Assembly (NCBI GenBank): GCA_025359565.1
Contig: JANYFY010000022.1
Span: 1 to 64,000 of the forward strand
Direction of reading: 5' to 3'
Length of the DNA stretch: 64,000 bases
Source: Gammaproteobacteria bacterium
GTDB lineage: Bacteria; Pseudomonadota; Gammaproteobacteria; Steroidobacterales; Steroidobacteraceae
Numbering within the stretch: position 1 is the stretch's first letter; each line of letters opens with the position of its first letter. Positions 55,274-64,000 of this stretch are shown piece by piece. A program made the position numbers and the translations under genes. Under the pieces are notes generated by a model. That model ran no database searches and had not been told where the DNA came from. It was given only the letters and a program-made list of their open reading frames with translations.

Positions 55274-55499
55274 AACTATCAATGCTCCGAGTTTTTAAGT
55301 GCCGCAGGTGCGCGATGCAACGCTGGACGTAAATTTTTTACTTATTCTTGCGATTGCAAAGTGCCAAGCTTTGTAGAGTGCCTGGAGAAGGTTGCGGTTT
55401 TGTTACGAAGAGCCGTTTAGGTCAGCGCGGCGGTACCGTCCTGGTAAGCTGATGTCGAAAAAACAACTCATGCTTCACTCGCACAGGAATTTTGCGGCC

Positions 55500-57407
55500 A
55501 TGCCATCGATTCAGTCCTCTGACAGCACTTCCAATGACAGCACTACCAATCACAACCCACTTTCGATCGGCACAGGCCTCGCCTCTCTAGGTATTGTCTT
55601 TGGTGATTTAGGCACCAGCCCGCTTTACACCCTACAAACCATAGCGAATGCCAATGGCGGTCATTTCACGAATGCCAGTGCCTTAGGCGTGATGTCGTTG
55701 ATTTTTTGGTCGCTGATGGTGACAATTTCCATTAAATATTGCGGTTTTGTTTTGCGCGCCGATAATAAAGGTGAGGGGGGTATTTTGGCGTTAATGGCTT
55801 TGGTGGGCGCCGGTACCTTTAGGAGCGGATTGAAGCTGCTCACGGTCATGGGATTGTTAGGCGCGGCGCTTCTTTATGGGGATGGTGTTATAACTCCCGC
55901 TATCTCGGTGTTGAGTGCGTTAGAAGGCGTCAACGTCGTTACGACGTTTCTAAAGCCTTTTGTTATGCCAGCGGCGGTCATTATTTTAGTGGCGCTATTC
56001 GCAGCACAGCGCTTCGGCACGGAAAAAATTGGGCGGGCTTTCGGACCGGTGATGCTGTTGTGGTTTGCAGTGATTGCGGTGCTTGGCGGTATAGCGGTCG
56101 CGCGTCACCCGGGGGTGTTGGTTGCGATTAATCCTTGGTACGCCCTAGATTATATCGCTCACGCGGGCTCGAGGGGGCTACTCATATTGGGTGGCGTATT
56201 TCTATGTGTTACGGGTGGGGAAGCTCTATATGCGGATATGGGGCATTTTGGTAAAGCGCCAATACGTTGGTCATGGTACGGATTGGTGCTGCCCTCGCTG
56301 TTGCTGAGCTACGCGGGCCAAACCGCCTATATAATGGATAAGGGAAATATCACCGGCAATCCGTTTTTTCAGATTGCCCCCTCATGGACCATATACCCCC
56401 TGGTCCTGCTTGCCACCCTCGCTACCGTAATCGCGAGCCAGGCGATTATTACCGGATCTTTCTCAATGACGCGTCAAGCTATGCAACTAGGCTGGTTACC
56501 GGGGCTTGCGATTCGGCAAACCTCTGACAAAGTGTATGGCCAGATCTACGTGCCCGTGGTCAACTGGTTGATGATGGTGGCAACGGTCGGCACGACGGTT
56601 GGCTTTGGAAGCTCGGATCGACTGGCGGGAGCTTACGGTACAGCGGTTGCGACCACGATGCTGTTGACTACGGGCTTGTTGTTCCAGGTCATGCGTCAAG
56701 TGTGGAGTTGGCCTGCAATTTTGGCCTTTGGTGTGGGGGGCTTGTTCTTGATTGTTGATGGGGTGTTCTTTTCGGCCAATGTGATAAAAATTGCGGATGG
56801 TGGATGGCTGCCTTTAAGTTTCGCGGGGTTGCTGTTTTTGATTATGCTTACCTGGCGAACGGGGGTAGATGCCATTCGTGCGTCAATACAACAAGCCGCT
56901 GAACCCGTCGATCGTTTTTTAAGCGATCTTGCCAAGGGCGTCATTCCACGTGTTGATGGTACTACCGTGTTTTTAACTCGCAGTACTCAAAAAGTTTCAC
57001 GACTTATTATGGATCATGCGCATTTCGTGGGCGTGCTACCTAGAAATTCTATTGCGCTGAGCATTGAGTTTACCAATACCCCGCGAATTTACGGGCCGGC
57101 CTGTCACTTAGTGGAAAAGGTAGGCGAGGGTCTTTGGCATGTCATTGCTCGTTTCGGGTTTATGGAAATCCCAGACTTGCGAGCGGCGCTACGCAGTGCT
57201 GATGGTTTTGATGCTAACATTGATTTTGATCAAGCTATGTTTGTAGGTACTCGCGACTTGGTAGTACGCAAGCCCTCAGGCTCCATCTTCAGTCGCTGGC
57301 AGTTAGAGTTATTTTCGTTCCTGTATCGGAACTCTGCAAAAGTGGTCGATCGATTTGATTTACCGCCCCATAATGTGGTGGAAATTGCGCGACTGATTGA
57401 GATTTAG
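55500..57407 (+). CDS. kup: Low-affinity potassium uptake protein Kup
   Basis: About 635 residues. SLGIVFGDLGTSPLYTLQTI is the Kup hallmark, followed by 12 TM helices (last near 490) and a cytoplasmic C-terminal domain. It imports K+ with H+. ATG 55500 (AGGAA 11 bases upstream) gives a normal length; ATG 55452 would add a polar 16-residue leader. A small GMC oxidoreductase gene starts 12 bases downstream, so the two may share a transcript. Confidence 0.93.
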   Translation: MPSIQSSDSTSNDSTTNHNPLSIGTGLASLGIVFGDLGTSPLYTLQTIANANGGHFTNASALGVMSLIFWSLMVTISIKYCGFVLRADNKGEGGILALMALVGAGTFRSGLKLLTVMGLLGAALLYGDGVITPAISVLSALEGVNVVTTFLKPFVMPAAVIILVALFAAQRFGTEKIGRAFGPVMLLWFAVIAVLGGIAVARHPGVLVAINPWYALDYIAHAGSRGLLILGGVFLCVTGGEALYADMGHFGKAPIRWSWYGLVLPSLLLSYAGQTAYIMDKGNITGNPFFQIAPSWTIYPLVLLATLATVIASQAIITGSFSMTRQAMQLGWLPGLAIRQTSDKVYGQIYVPVVNWLMMVATVGTTVGFGSSDRLAGAYGTAVATTMLLTTGLLFQVMRQVWSWPAILAFGVGGLFLIVDGVFFSANVIKIADGGWLPLSFAGLLFLIMLTWRTGVDAIRASIQQAAEPVDRFLSDLAKGVIPRVDGTTVFLTRSTQKVSRLIMDHAHFVGVLPRNSIALSIEFTNTPRIYGPACHLVEKVGEGLWHVIARFGFMEIPDLRAALRSADGFDANIDFDQAMFVGTRDLVVRKPSGSIFSRWQLELFSFLYRNSAKVVDRFDLPPHNVVEIARLIEI

Positions 57408-57419
57408 TAGAGATAATTA

Positions 57420-58859
57420 GTGACCGAAAAAATATACGACGCCATTATCGTCGGGTCAGGCGCGGGCGGGGCTGCGGCGGCTTATGTGTTGGCTAATGCA
57501 GGATTATGCATAGCGCTGATCGAAAAGGGCCCTGCATTGCCGCGTGACTCGAGTACGCTTGATGCCTCGCAAATCGCAACTCCGGGCCGGTTTAAGAGTG
57601 ATGAGGTTTGGCAGCAGTCAAACGGTAGACGGTTTTGTCCACAAGAGTACTTTAACCTGGGTGGTAAGACTAAGTGGTACGGAGCAGCGATGTTGCGTAA
57701 CCGGCCCCATGAATTCGATGCGGACCCGACGCATCAGTGTCTTGCGTGGCCTATTGGATATGATGATTTAGAGCCTTATTACGCACAAGCTGAAGGTTTG
57801 TTAGGTGTGCGTCAGTTCAAAATTGAACCGGATTTGCAATTGATTATAGGGAGATTGGCCAAAAGGTCGCCGACTTGGCGCCACGAACCCTTGGGCTTAA
57901 GTCTCAGCGCAGACATTCAAAAGCATTGGATCGAGGCGCGACATTTTGACGGCTTCGCATCTCCTACTGACCTTAAGAAAGATGCGCAGACGGTGTTTCT
58001 TAGTCTCATTCAGGGCCGGCCCAATGTTGATTTAATGAGTAATTTGAGTGTGACCGAATTACTCTCGCAACTCGACGCAACCCAAATTAGCGGTGTGCGT
58101 ATGTCGAATGGAATGACCATCCGCGGGCGTACGGTGTTGCTCGCTGCTGGCGCATTGCATTCGCCGCGATTGTTGCAACGCTATATTGACAAGCATGGCC
58201 TCGCCGAGCGATTACCGTGTTATGCCAATGTAGGTGCCAATCTTAAGATGCATGTATCCACCGTGATGGTGGGTGTTTCGCCGTCTGTTAAGACTGACTT
58301 GTTGCGCAAAACTACTTTATTTCTTGAAGCTTCTCTGCCGCACAGCAGCGTGCAACCCTTAGGGTTTGATGGCGAAAATATTCTTGGCTTGGTTTCTAAG
58401 TTTGTGCCGCACACGATTGCGCGTCGGATGAGTGAACGTGCCTATGCGTTTTTACTGCAAACTGAAGATGGATCACATCGTGACAATCGAGTTAAAGACG
58501 GTTCCGGTGCTACTCAAAATTTAAATTTGCTAGACTATTTAGCTTCACGCACACCGGCTGCAATTGCGGAGCACCGGCACTTAGTTCGATATTTTCGAAG
58601 TGCGCTCCTACGCGCAGGCATGTTGGGGTATTCCAGACGGGTCGGCGTCACTCATACAGCGAACGCCAGCGGCACATTGATCACGGGCAAAGATCCTTCC
58701 CACTCTGTGGTGGATTCTATGGGCCAAGTGCATGGCCTGAAATCGCTATACGTCGTGGACGGCAGCGTTCTGCCACGCCTAAGCCGCGTGGGCCCCGCAT
58801 TAACTATTTATGCCTGGGCCCTGCGTGTTGCAGAAATTCTGGCGACACGACTTAAATAA
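57420..58859 (+). CDS. GMC-family FAD oxidoreductase
   Basis: 479 residues from GTG 57420. The FAD motif is VGSGAGGAAAAYVLANAG, and the GMC C-terminal block is HTANASGTLITGKDP...SLYVVDGSVLPRLSRVGPALTIYAWALRVAE. Such enzymes oxidise alcohols (sugars, sterols or alkanols). It is smaller than choline or cholesterol oxidases, and the substrate is not evident. No TAT or Sec signal was seen. Confidence 0.9.
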   Translation: MTEKIYDAIIVGSGAGGAAAAYVLANAGLCIALIEKGPALPRDSSTLDASQIATPGRFKSDEVWQQSNGRRFCPQEYFNLGGKTKWYGAAMLRNRPHEFDADPTHQCLAWPIGYDDLEPYYAQAEGLLGVRQFKIEPDLQLIIGRLAKRSPTWRHEPLGLSLSADIQKHWIEARHFDGFASPTDLKKDAQTVFLSLIQGRPNVDLMSNLSVTELLSQLDATQISGVRMSNGMTIRGRTVLLAAGALHSPRLLQRYIDKHGLAERLPCYANVGANLKMHVSTVMVGVSPSVKTDLLRKTTLFLEASLPHSSVQPLGFDGENILGLVSKFVPHTIARRMSERAYAFLLQTEDGSHRDNRVKDGSGATQNLNLLDYLASRTPAAIAEHRHLVRYFRSALLRAGMLGYSRRVGVTHTANASGTLITGKDPSHSVVDSMGQVHGLKSLYVVDGSVLPRLSRVGPALTIYAWALRVAEILATRLK

Positions 58860-58860
58860 C

Positions 58861-59289
58861 TTACTTCAATAGATCGGCTGGAACGTTGCCGCCATTTGCC
58901 GCTAATTGTTGTAGCACCGTTTGATGTAACCACATATTCATTTGCGCTGAATCGCCCATTTTTGTCGCGGGGCAACCCAATTCAGTAGCCAAGCCTTTAC
59001 GGGCGTTAAGACTACTGTCGAGATCTAGTAGTTTTAGCAGGTCTACAATGGAGACCTTCCAATTCAGTTTCTCAGGGTTCGCGGCCGCGCGGCTGTCGAG
59101 TTGGGCGACCACATCTACCGCTGTAATAGCGGTCGGTGTCGGCGGTGTTGCAGTTTGCACGGATGCGGCAGAAGCGGGTGCGGCAGAAGTGGGTGCGGCA
59201 GAAGTGGGCGCAGCAGCGGCGGGGACAGCGGCTGATGAAGCGGCGTGTCCGAATCCGAGTTTGCCAAGAATCGTACTAAACATTCCCAT
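58861..59289 (-). CDS. DUF3597 protein with Ala/Pro/Thr-rich linker
   Basis: 142 residues. MGMFSTILGKLGFG at the start, then an Ala/Thr/Pro linker coded by 15-bp repeats (59163-59207), then the DUF3597 domain (VDVVAQLDSRAAANPEKLNWKVSIVDLLKLLDLDSSLNARKGLATELGC). AGGA six bases before ATG 59289 supports the start. DUF3597 is often next to LysM or Xkd-type phage/secreted proteins elsewhere, but no such gene is here. Function is unknown. Confidence 0.9.
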   Translation of the reverse strand: MGMFSTILGKLGFGHAASSAAVPAAAAPTSAAPTSAAPASAASVQTATPPTPTAITAVDVVAQLDSRAAANPEKLNWKVSIVDLLKLLDLDSSLNARKGLATELGCPATKMGDSAQMNMWLHQTVLQQLAANGGNVPADLLK

Positions 59290-59335
59290 GAGAGTCCTTT
59301 GATCTTAGATTTGATTAAAAAGTTATTATATACAT

Positions 59336-60766
59336 TTAGTGGGTCGCCATGGCTTTAATCAGGCGATAGGTAAATTCAATACTCTCGTCGAAAGCTTGCA
59401 CCCCCACTCGCTCATCGCGACCATGGGCGCGGTTTTCATCGGCATCCATCCACAAGCCACTCACATCGTAACTCGGAATACCCGCATTGCGCGTTTGTCG
59501 GTCATCGCTAAAACCGGTGGCCATAGAAGGCACAACTGGAACGTTGGGCCACATTGAATGAGCCACAGTTGCAATCTTCGACATAATCGCCGGTGTCAAT
59601 GCGGACTCCGGGCTCACGACTGGGGTTGAATCCATGGTAACGCTAATTTTTGGATCATTAACCTCATTGACCAGCATAGACTCTACGTGCGCTGCGGTGT
59701 CTCCTGGCATCATGCGGCACTGCATGGTCGCTTTAGCACGTTGAGGGAGTGCATTTTCAGCGTGGCCGCCGGTTATCAAAGTCGCAACACAAGTGGTATG
59801 CAGTAGCGCGTTATAAAAGACGTTTTGGCTGAGCCGCGTCGCAGCGGCGAGATCCGGTGTTGTCGTAGCGACGGCTCTGAGATCCGAACTTGACGGTCCA
59901 GTTGATAGCTCTGCCTGCTGTTTGAAGTAGCTACGTGTCGTCGGCGTAAGCATCACTGGAAATCGATAAGCCTCGATCCTGCTTAAGGCCGCAGCTAAGC
60001 GATAAATTGCGTTTTCGGGTCCCGGTAGTGATCCGTGACCGCCGGGACTCGTGGTCTCGAGAGTATAAGTAACATACGTTTTTTCACTTGTACCAATCTC
60101 AAATAGCACGGGTAGACCATTCTTAAGTTGCCCGCCGCCTCCATCCAAATTAATCGCCATTTCGGCATCGATGAGTTGTCGTTGTTCTTTTAGGAGAAAA
60201 GCCGGTCCATTGGCGTCGCCGCCGGCTTCCTCATCGGCTGTAAGCGCAACAATCAACTCTCTATCAGGTACAAATCGTTCACGCTTTAAGCGAATGAGCG
60301 ATTCCACCAGCGCGGCATCGCCATTTTTCATGTCGATAGTACCCCGACCGTAAAACCAACCGTCCTTTTGAGTGAGTCGGAAGGGATCGAACGACCAGTC
60401 GTTGGAAGCCGCCGCAACTACATCGAGATGCCCGAGAAACAGCAGGGGTTTTGCTAGCCCTTTGCCGTGATAATGCACCACGAGATTGCCCTTGGTGGGG
60501 TGATCGGGTGGGTATAACAAAATGACATCAGCGGGGAGAAACCCCGCTTTTAGTAACCAGCTCTGAATAGCTAGGGCAGCGTCGGTAGAGCCGTGATCGT
60601 GGGTGGTGTTGATCTCCACCAGACTCTTGAATATGTCTCGCGCCAATTCTTGATCCGCAGCCGGGGGTAGCCGTGAGGTGGCCTGTGTGGCCTGTGTGGC
60701 CAGTGGTGCGCTAGCGGTTACGCAAGCGACAATCATTAATAATCGTTGTAGCCGTGATCGCATCAT
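59336..60766 (-). CDS. M20-family zinc metallopeptidase, exported
   Basis: 476 residues with an N-terminal signal sequence (MRSRLQRLLMIVACVTASA). The metal ligands lie in LFLGHLDVV, GRGTIDMKNGDAALV, TADEEAGGDANGP and INLDGGGG. It hydrolyses short peptides or acylated amino acids in the periplasm. A 9-bp repeat (60681-60698, GCCTGTGTG) encodes ATQATQAT after the signal peptide. Confidence 0.92.
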   Translation of the reverse strand: MMRSRLQRLLMIVACVTASAPLATQATQATSRLPPAADQELARDIFKSLVEINTTHDHGSTDAALAIQSWLLKAGFLPADVILLYPPDHPTKGNLVVHYHGKGLAKPLLFLGHLDVVAAASNDWSFDPFRLTQKDGWFYGRGTIDMKNGDAALVESLIRLKRERFVPDRELIVALTADEEAGGDANGPAFLLKEQRQLIDAEMAINLDGGGGQLKNGLPVLFEIGTSEKTYVTYTLETTSPGGHGSLPGPENAIYRLAAALSRIEAYRFPVMLTPTTRSYFKQQAELSTGPSSSDLRAVATTTPDLAAATRLSQNVFYNALLHTTCVATLITGGHAENALPQRAKATMQCRMMPGDTAAHVESMLVNEVNDPKISVTMDSTPVVSPESALTPAIMSKIATVAHSMWPNVPVVPSMATGFSDDRQTRNAGIPSYDVSGLWMDADENRAHGRDERVGVQAFDESIEFTYRLIKAMATH

Positions 60767-60777
60767 ATTGGGTCGCC

Positions 60778-62004
60778 TTAAATTATTTTCTTCAACTGTA
60801 GCGCGTCGATTTCAATTGCGGATAAACCTAATTCCTGGGCGAGTACCTCTTGGGTATGCGCTCCCAAGGTGGGAGGAGATCGACGATAGGTTACCGGAGT
60901 GGCTGATAAACGCAGGGGATTGGCAATCAGCGGCACGGTGCCGTTAGTCGGATGTGGCATTTCAAATTGCATACCGCGGGCACGCACCTGGGGGTCAGCG
61001 AAAACGGCGTCAATCGCATTGATGGGTCCTGAGGGCACTCCCGCTTGCTCTAAGATCGCGACCCAGTCTTGGGTGGTGCGGCTCACCGTGATGCCAGAAA
61101 GCCGATCAATCAATGTGTCCCGATTTCTCACTCGCTGCGCGTTGCTGGAAAATCGAGGATCCAGCGCAAGATCCTGTTGATTAACAGCGGCACACAGTTT
61201 GGCAAATTGCAGGTCATTACCGACTGCGATGACGATATACCCATTGCTAGTGGGAAAATCCTGGTAGGGCACGATATTGGGATGGGCGTTTCCCATGCGC
61301 TGCGGCGATTGGCCGCTCACTAAATAATTCATCGCTTGATTTGACAGACAGGCGACTTGGGTATCGAGCAATGAGATATCGATGTACTGTCCCTCGCCGG
61401 TCCTATCGCGATAGTTAAGCGCCGCGAGGATCCCAACGGTGGCATACAGTCCCGTTAATATATCCGTGACAGCGACGCCCGCCTTCTGGGGTCCCGCCCC
61501 GGGTTCGCCGGTTTTTGCACCGGTTATACTCATCAGACCACCCATCGCCTGGATCAAGAAATCGTAACCGGGTCTTGCGGCGTACGGACCCGTTTGTCCA
61601 AAGCCAGTGATAGAGCAATAGATTAATTTTGGATTGAGTGCTTTGAGTGCCGCGTAGTCGAGTCCGAAACTTGCGAGGCTGCCTACTTTGAAATTCTCTA
61701 AAACGACGTCGACCTTGGTGGCCAGTGTTCGGATTAGAGCTTGCCCTTCCGAAGTCGTGAGATCGATGGTCACCGATCGCTTGTTACGGTTAGCACATAG
61801 AAAATATGCCGCGTCGGTGGTTGCCTGACCCGATTGAGTGCTTTTTAAGAAAGGAGGTCCGAATGCGCGCGTGTCATCTCCTAATCCAGGACGCTCTATT
61901 TTGATCACATCCGCACCGAGGTCTGCTAATAACTGGGAAGCCCAGGGACCCGCCAGAATTCGAGATAGGTCCAATACCTTGATATGTGAGAGTGCGTCGT
62001 TCAT
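60778..62004 (-). CDS. CaiB/BaiF family III CoA-transferase, probably glutarate-specific
   Basis: 408 residues. The family III fold is shown by ILAGPWASQLLADLGADVIKIE, NRNKRSVTIDL and PGYDFLIQAMGGLMSITG (catalytic Asp region). It is divergent from gcdH, with a 50- to 80-base promoter region between them. In other bacteria this pairing corresponds to glutarate CoA activation followed by glutaryl-CoA dehydrogenation, so glutarate is the likely substrate (inference). Confidence 0.88.
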   Translation of the reverse strand: MNDALSHIKVLDLSRILAGPWASQLLADLGADVIKIERPGLGDDTRAFGPPFLKSTQSGQATTDAAYFLCANRNKRSVTIDLTTSEGQALIRTLATKVDVVLENFKVGSLASFGLDYAALKALNPKLIYCSITGFGQTGPYAARPGYDFLIQAMGGLMSITGAKTGEPGAGPQKAGVAVTDILTGLYATVGILAALNYRDRTGEGQYIDISLLDTQVACLSNQAMNYLVSGQSPQRMGNAHPNIVPYQDFPTSNGYIVIAVGNDLQFAKLCAAVNQQDLALDPRFSSNAQRVRNRDTLIDRLSGITVSRTTQDWVAILEQAGVPSGPINAIDAVFADPQVRARGMQFEMPHPTNGTVPLIANPLRLSATPVTYRRSPPTLGAHTQEVLAQELGLSAIEIDALQLKKII

Positions 62005-62087
62005 TGCATGGATTCTAACTGGTATGTGGATCGATTCGTGGGGGCCGTGGGATGTTAATATTAGATATCTTTAAAAAAGGTCTATTT

Positions 62088-63266
62088 ATGGCGCGAGCAA
62101 ATTTCCATTGGGACGATCCGTTATTGTTGGAAAGTCAATTGACGGAAGAAGAAAAAATGCTACGAGATGCGGCTCGTGACTACTCCCAGGGACAACTGGC
62201 GCCTCGTGTGGTTGAAGCGTTTCGGAATGAGCACACGGATCCAGCCATTTTTCGTGAGATGGGTGCTCTCGGGCTGTTGGGTGCGACGATCCCGGAGAAT
62301 TACGGGGGCGGTGGGTTGAGTTATGTCAGTTATGGCCTCATCGCGCGTGAAGTTGAGCGGGTGGATTCTGGATATCGCTCGATGATGAGCGTGCAGTCTT
62401 CTTTGGTCATGTTGCCGATTTACGAGTTCGGCACCGAAGGGCAAAGGATGCAGTATCTGCCGGCTTTAGCTCGCGGCGAACTTATAGGTTGTTTTGGTTT
62501 GACGGAACCAAATCACGGTTCGGACCCTGGCAGTATGGTCACTCGCGCTCGCGCGGTGGCGGGCGGCTATCGTATGTCGGGTTCCAAGACCTGGATATCC
62601 AATAGTCCGATTGCCGATGTATTTGTAGTTTGGGGTAAAACTGACGACGGGCTGATTCGGGGATTTATTCTTGAAAAAGGTTGGAAGGGATTATCGGCGC
62701 CGGTATTACACGGTAAAGTGGGTCTGCGCGCCTCAGTCACGGGACAGATTGTCATGGATGAGGTATTTGTGCCTGAGGCGAACTTGCTTCCCGGTGTTAG
62801 CGGTTTAAGGGGGCCATTCACTTGTTTAGATTCGGCGCGTTATGGTATTTCATGGGGTACGTTAGGCGCCGCGGAGCATTGCTGGCATATTGCAAGGCAG
62901 TATGTGCTGGATCGCAAACAATTCGGTAGACCGCTTGCTGCCAACCAGTTGATTCAGAAAAAGCTCGTCGATATGCAAACGGAGATTACATTAGCTCTAC
63001 AGGCATGCTTGCGTCTCGGCAGAATGAAAGATGAAGGATCTGCGGCTGTTGAAATTACTTCGATGTTGAAACGCAACTCTTGCGGTAAATCACTCGATGT
63101 CGCACGCGCGGCGCGGGATATGTTAGGGGGTAACGGTATTTCCGACGAATATGCGGTGGCACGTCATCTCGTGAATTTGGAAGTTGTAAATACATACGAA
63201 GGTACGCATGATATTCACGCTCTTATCTTGGGAAGAGCCCAAACGGGAATCGCAGCATTTTGCTAG
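62088..63266 (+). CDS. gcdH: Glutaryl-CoA dehydrogenase
   Basis: 392 residues from ATG 62088, with AAAAAAGG upstream. [46 protein letters not shown] and the catalytic glutamate in [13 protein letters not shown] mark the glutaryl-CoA branch of acyl-CoA dehydrogenases. It decarboxylates glutaryl-CoA to crotonyl-CoA in lysine, tryptophan or glutarate catabolism. An upstream in-frame start (62052) would lose the family N-terminus. Confidence 0.95.
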   Translation: MARANFHWDDPLLLESQLTEEEKMLRDAARDYSQGQLAPRVVEAFRNEHTDPAIFREMGALGLLGATIPENYGGGGLSYVSYGLIAREVERVDSGYRSMMSVQSSLVMLPIYEFGTEGQRMQYLPALARGELIGCFGLTEPNHGSDPGSMVTRARAVAGGYRMSGSKTWISNSPIADVFVVWGKTDDGLIRGFILEKGWKGLSAPVLHGKVGLRASVTGQIVMDEVFVPEANLLPGVSGLRGPFTCLDSARYGISWGTLGAAEHCWHIARQYVLDRKQFGRPLAANQLIQKKLVDMQTEITLALQACLRLGRMKDEGSAAVEITSMLKRNSCGKSLDVARAARDMLGGNGISDEYAVARHLVNLEVVNTYEGTHDIHALILGRAQTGIAAFC

Positions 63267-63304
63267 GTACCTTAACTATACTGCGGCGCTAGTTTGATGG
63301 TCTG

Positions 63305-64000
63305 ATGAAACAACTCGCACCATTCGGTTTTTTGCGTGATTTGGCATCGGGTTGGGACGTCGCAGCGTTCGTGTTGGTGATCGGATTGATCGCCTTTCTG
63401 GGTGGGGCCGCTCATGGCGTATTAGCGCCGCTTTCTCAGCTCAGCGTGCACCCGTTATCGTTGGATCCGGCGTATCTGCCGCAGTATGCCGCTCGCACTA
63501 CGTTTCGCATGCTCGCTGCTTTATTGTTATCCCTGGTATTTACGCTGACTTATGCGACGTGGGCTGCAAAAAGTGAGCGTGCCGGTAAATTGCTCGTGCC
63601 GATTCTTGATGTTTTGCAGTCGGTGCCAATACTGGGTTTTATCTCGATTACTAGTGTATTTTTTCTATCACTTGCTCCGGGACGCGTTCTTGGAGCTGAG
63701 TTTGTGGCGATTTTTGCCATCTTCACCAGTCAAGCGTGGAATATGGCGTTTAGTTTCTATCAATCGCTTCGCACCGTTCCGGTTGAGTTATCCGAGGCGG
63801 CCGCATCATTTAGACTCTCTGCATGGATGCGGTTTTGGCGCCTCGAAGTTCCTTTCGGCATGCCGGCGTTAGTGTGGAATATGATGCTGTCGATGTCGGG
63901 CGGTTGGTTCTTTGTGGTGGCCTCGGAGTCCATTAGCGTGGGCCATTCGGCCGTCGCGCTCCCCGGGATCGGCTCCTATATCGCGCTCGCAATTGCACAG
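63305..64000 (+). CDS. ABC transporter inner-membrane permease (truncated by window edge)
   Basis: 232 residues visible from ATG 63305; the frame is still open at 64000. Hydrophobic helices and the EAA-type cytoplasmic loop (EAAASFRLSAWMRFWRLEVP) followed by PALVWNMMLSMSGGWFFVV identify a binding-protein-dependent permease of the nitrate/taurine/sulfonate type. The length before the loop suggests a double-length permease. The substrate is unknown. It starts 39 bases after gcdH and may be cotranscribed. Confidence 0.88.
   Translation, partial: MKQLAPFGFLRDLASGWDVAAFVLVIGLIAFLGGAAHGVLAPLSQLSVHPLSLDPAYLPQYAARTTFRMLAALLLSLVFTLTYATWAAKSERAGKLLVPILDVLQSVPILGFISITSVFFLSLAPGRVLGAEFVAIFAIFTSQAWNMAFSFYQSLRTVPVELSEAAASFRLSAWMRFWRLEVPFGMPALVWNMMLSMSGGWFFVVASESISVGHSAVALPGIGSYIALAIAQ

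Overview
The window reads as chromosome of a free-living Gammaproteobacterium of moderate GC. I infer this from the pqq, Moco and trehalose gene sets, a Caulobacter/Xanthomonas-type TonB receptor, and small gamma-type proteins (DUF2897, a probable DUF6763). A Steroidobacter/Nevskia-like lineage is plausible but is only an inference. Genes are tightly packed in short operons, often with 1-4 bp start/stop overlaps. There is no phage, integrase, transposase, CRISPR array or rRNA.

Layout. 1-1155: the tail of an unidentified gene, a decayed ECF sigma factor and a secreted cytochrome c. 1512-7482: uup, then mprF with an AcvB/VirJ-type gene (synthesis and probable turnover of aminoacyl-phosphatidylglycerol). 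7513-9799: an IclR regulator with a palindromic upstream region, and a photolyase. 9893-11993: type-2 ferredoxin/flavodoxin-NADP reductase, tesB and a 58-residue membrane protein. 12006-18288 (minus): a six-gene coupled lipid operon (desaturase, FAD amine-oxidase-like protein, DUF1365, cyclopropane synthase-like methyltransferase, D-2-hydroxyacid dehydrogenase, GNAT). 18472-22070: a J-domain chaperone, htpG and a TPR membrane protein. 22161-32245: an amino-acid catabolism block with divergent aruH/aruI (arginine transaminase pathway), an allene-oxide-cyclase-like secreted protein, a class V aminotransferase, the bkd E1alpha/E1beta/E2 genes and ilvE. 32287-36192: small envelope proteins and proB-proA. 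36211-41221: trehalose genes, with otsB and a GH15 enzyme opposite an otsA that carries an N-terminal two-TM sensor-like module.

41221-47436 holds the molybdenum cofactor operon (moeA-moaA-moaC-mobA-moaD-moaE) and tRNA-Arg(TCG), flanked by decayed genes: one Fic-family relic on each side, a fragment of an RND outer-membrane factor, and a cluster of hairpins beside an inverted piece of the tRNA. 47439-51867 is pqqABCDE plus an MFS transporter. 52156-58859 carries a PilZ protein, a large TonB-dependent receptor, kup and a GMC oxidoreductase. 58861-64000 has a DUF3597 protein, an M20 peptidase, a CaiB/BaiF CoA-transferase divergent from glutaryl-CoA dehydrogenase (gcdH), and a truncated ABC permease.

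The most distinctive features are the sensor-OtsA fusion, the extended lipid-modification operon, the gene graveyard beside tRNA-Arg, and a repeated tendency to in-frame micro-tandem duplications (6-18 bp units) in linkers and leaders of at least eight loci.
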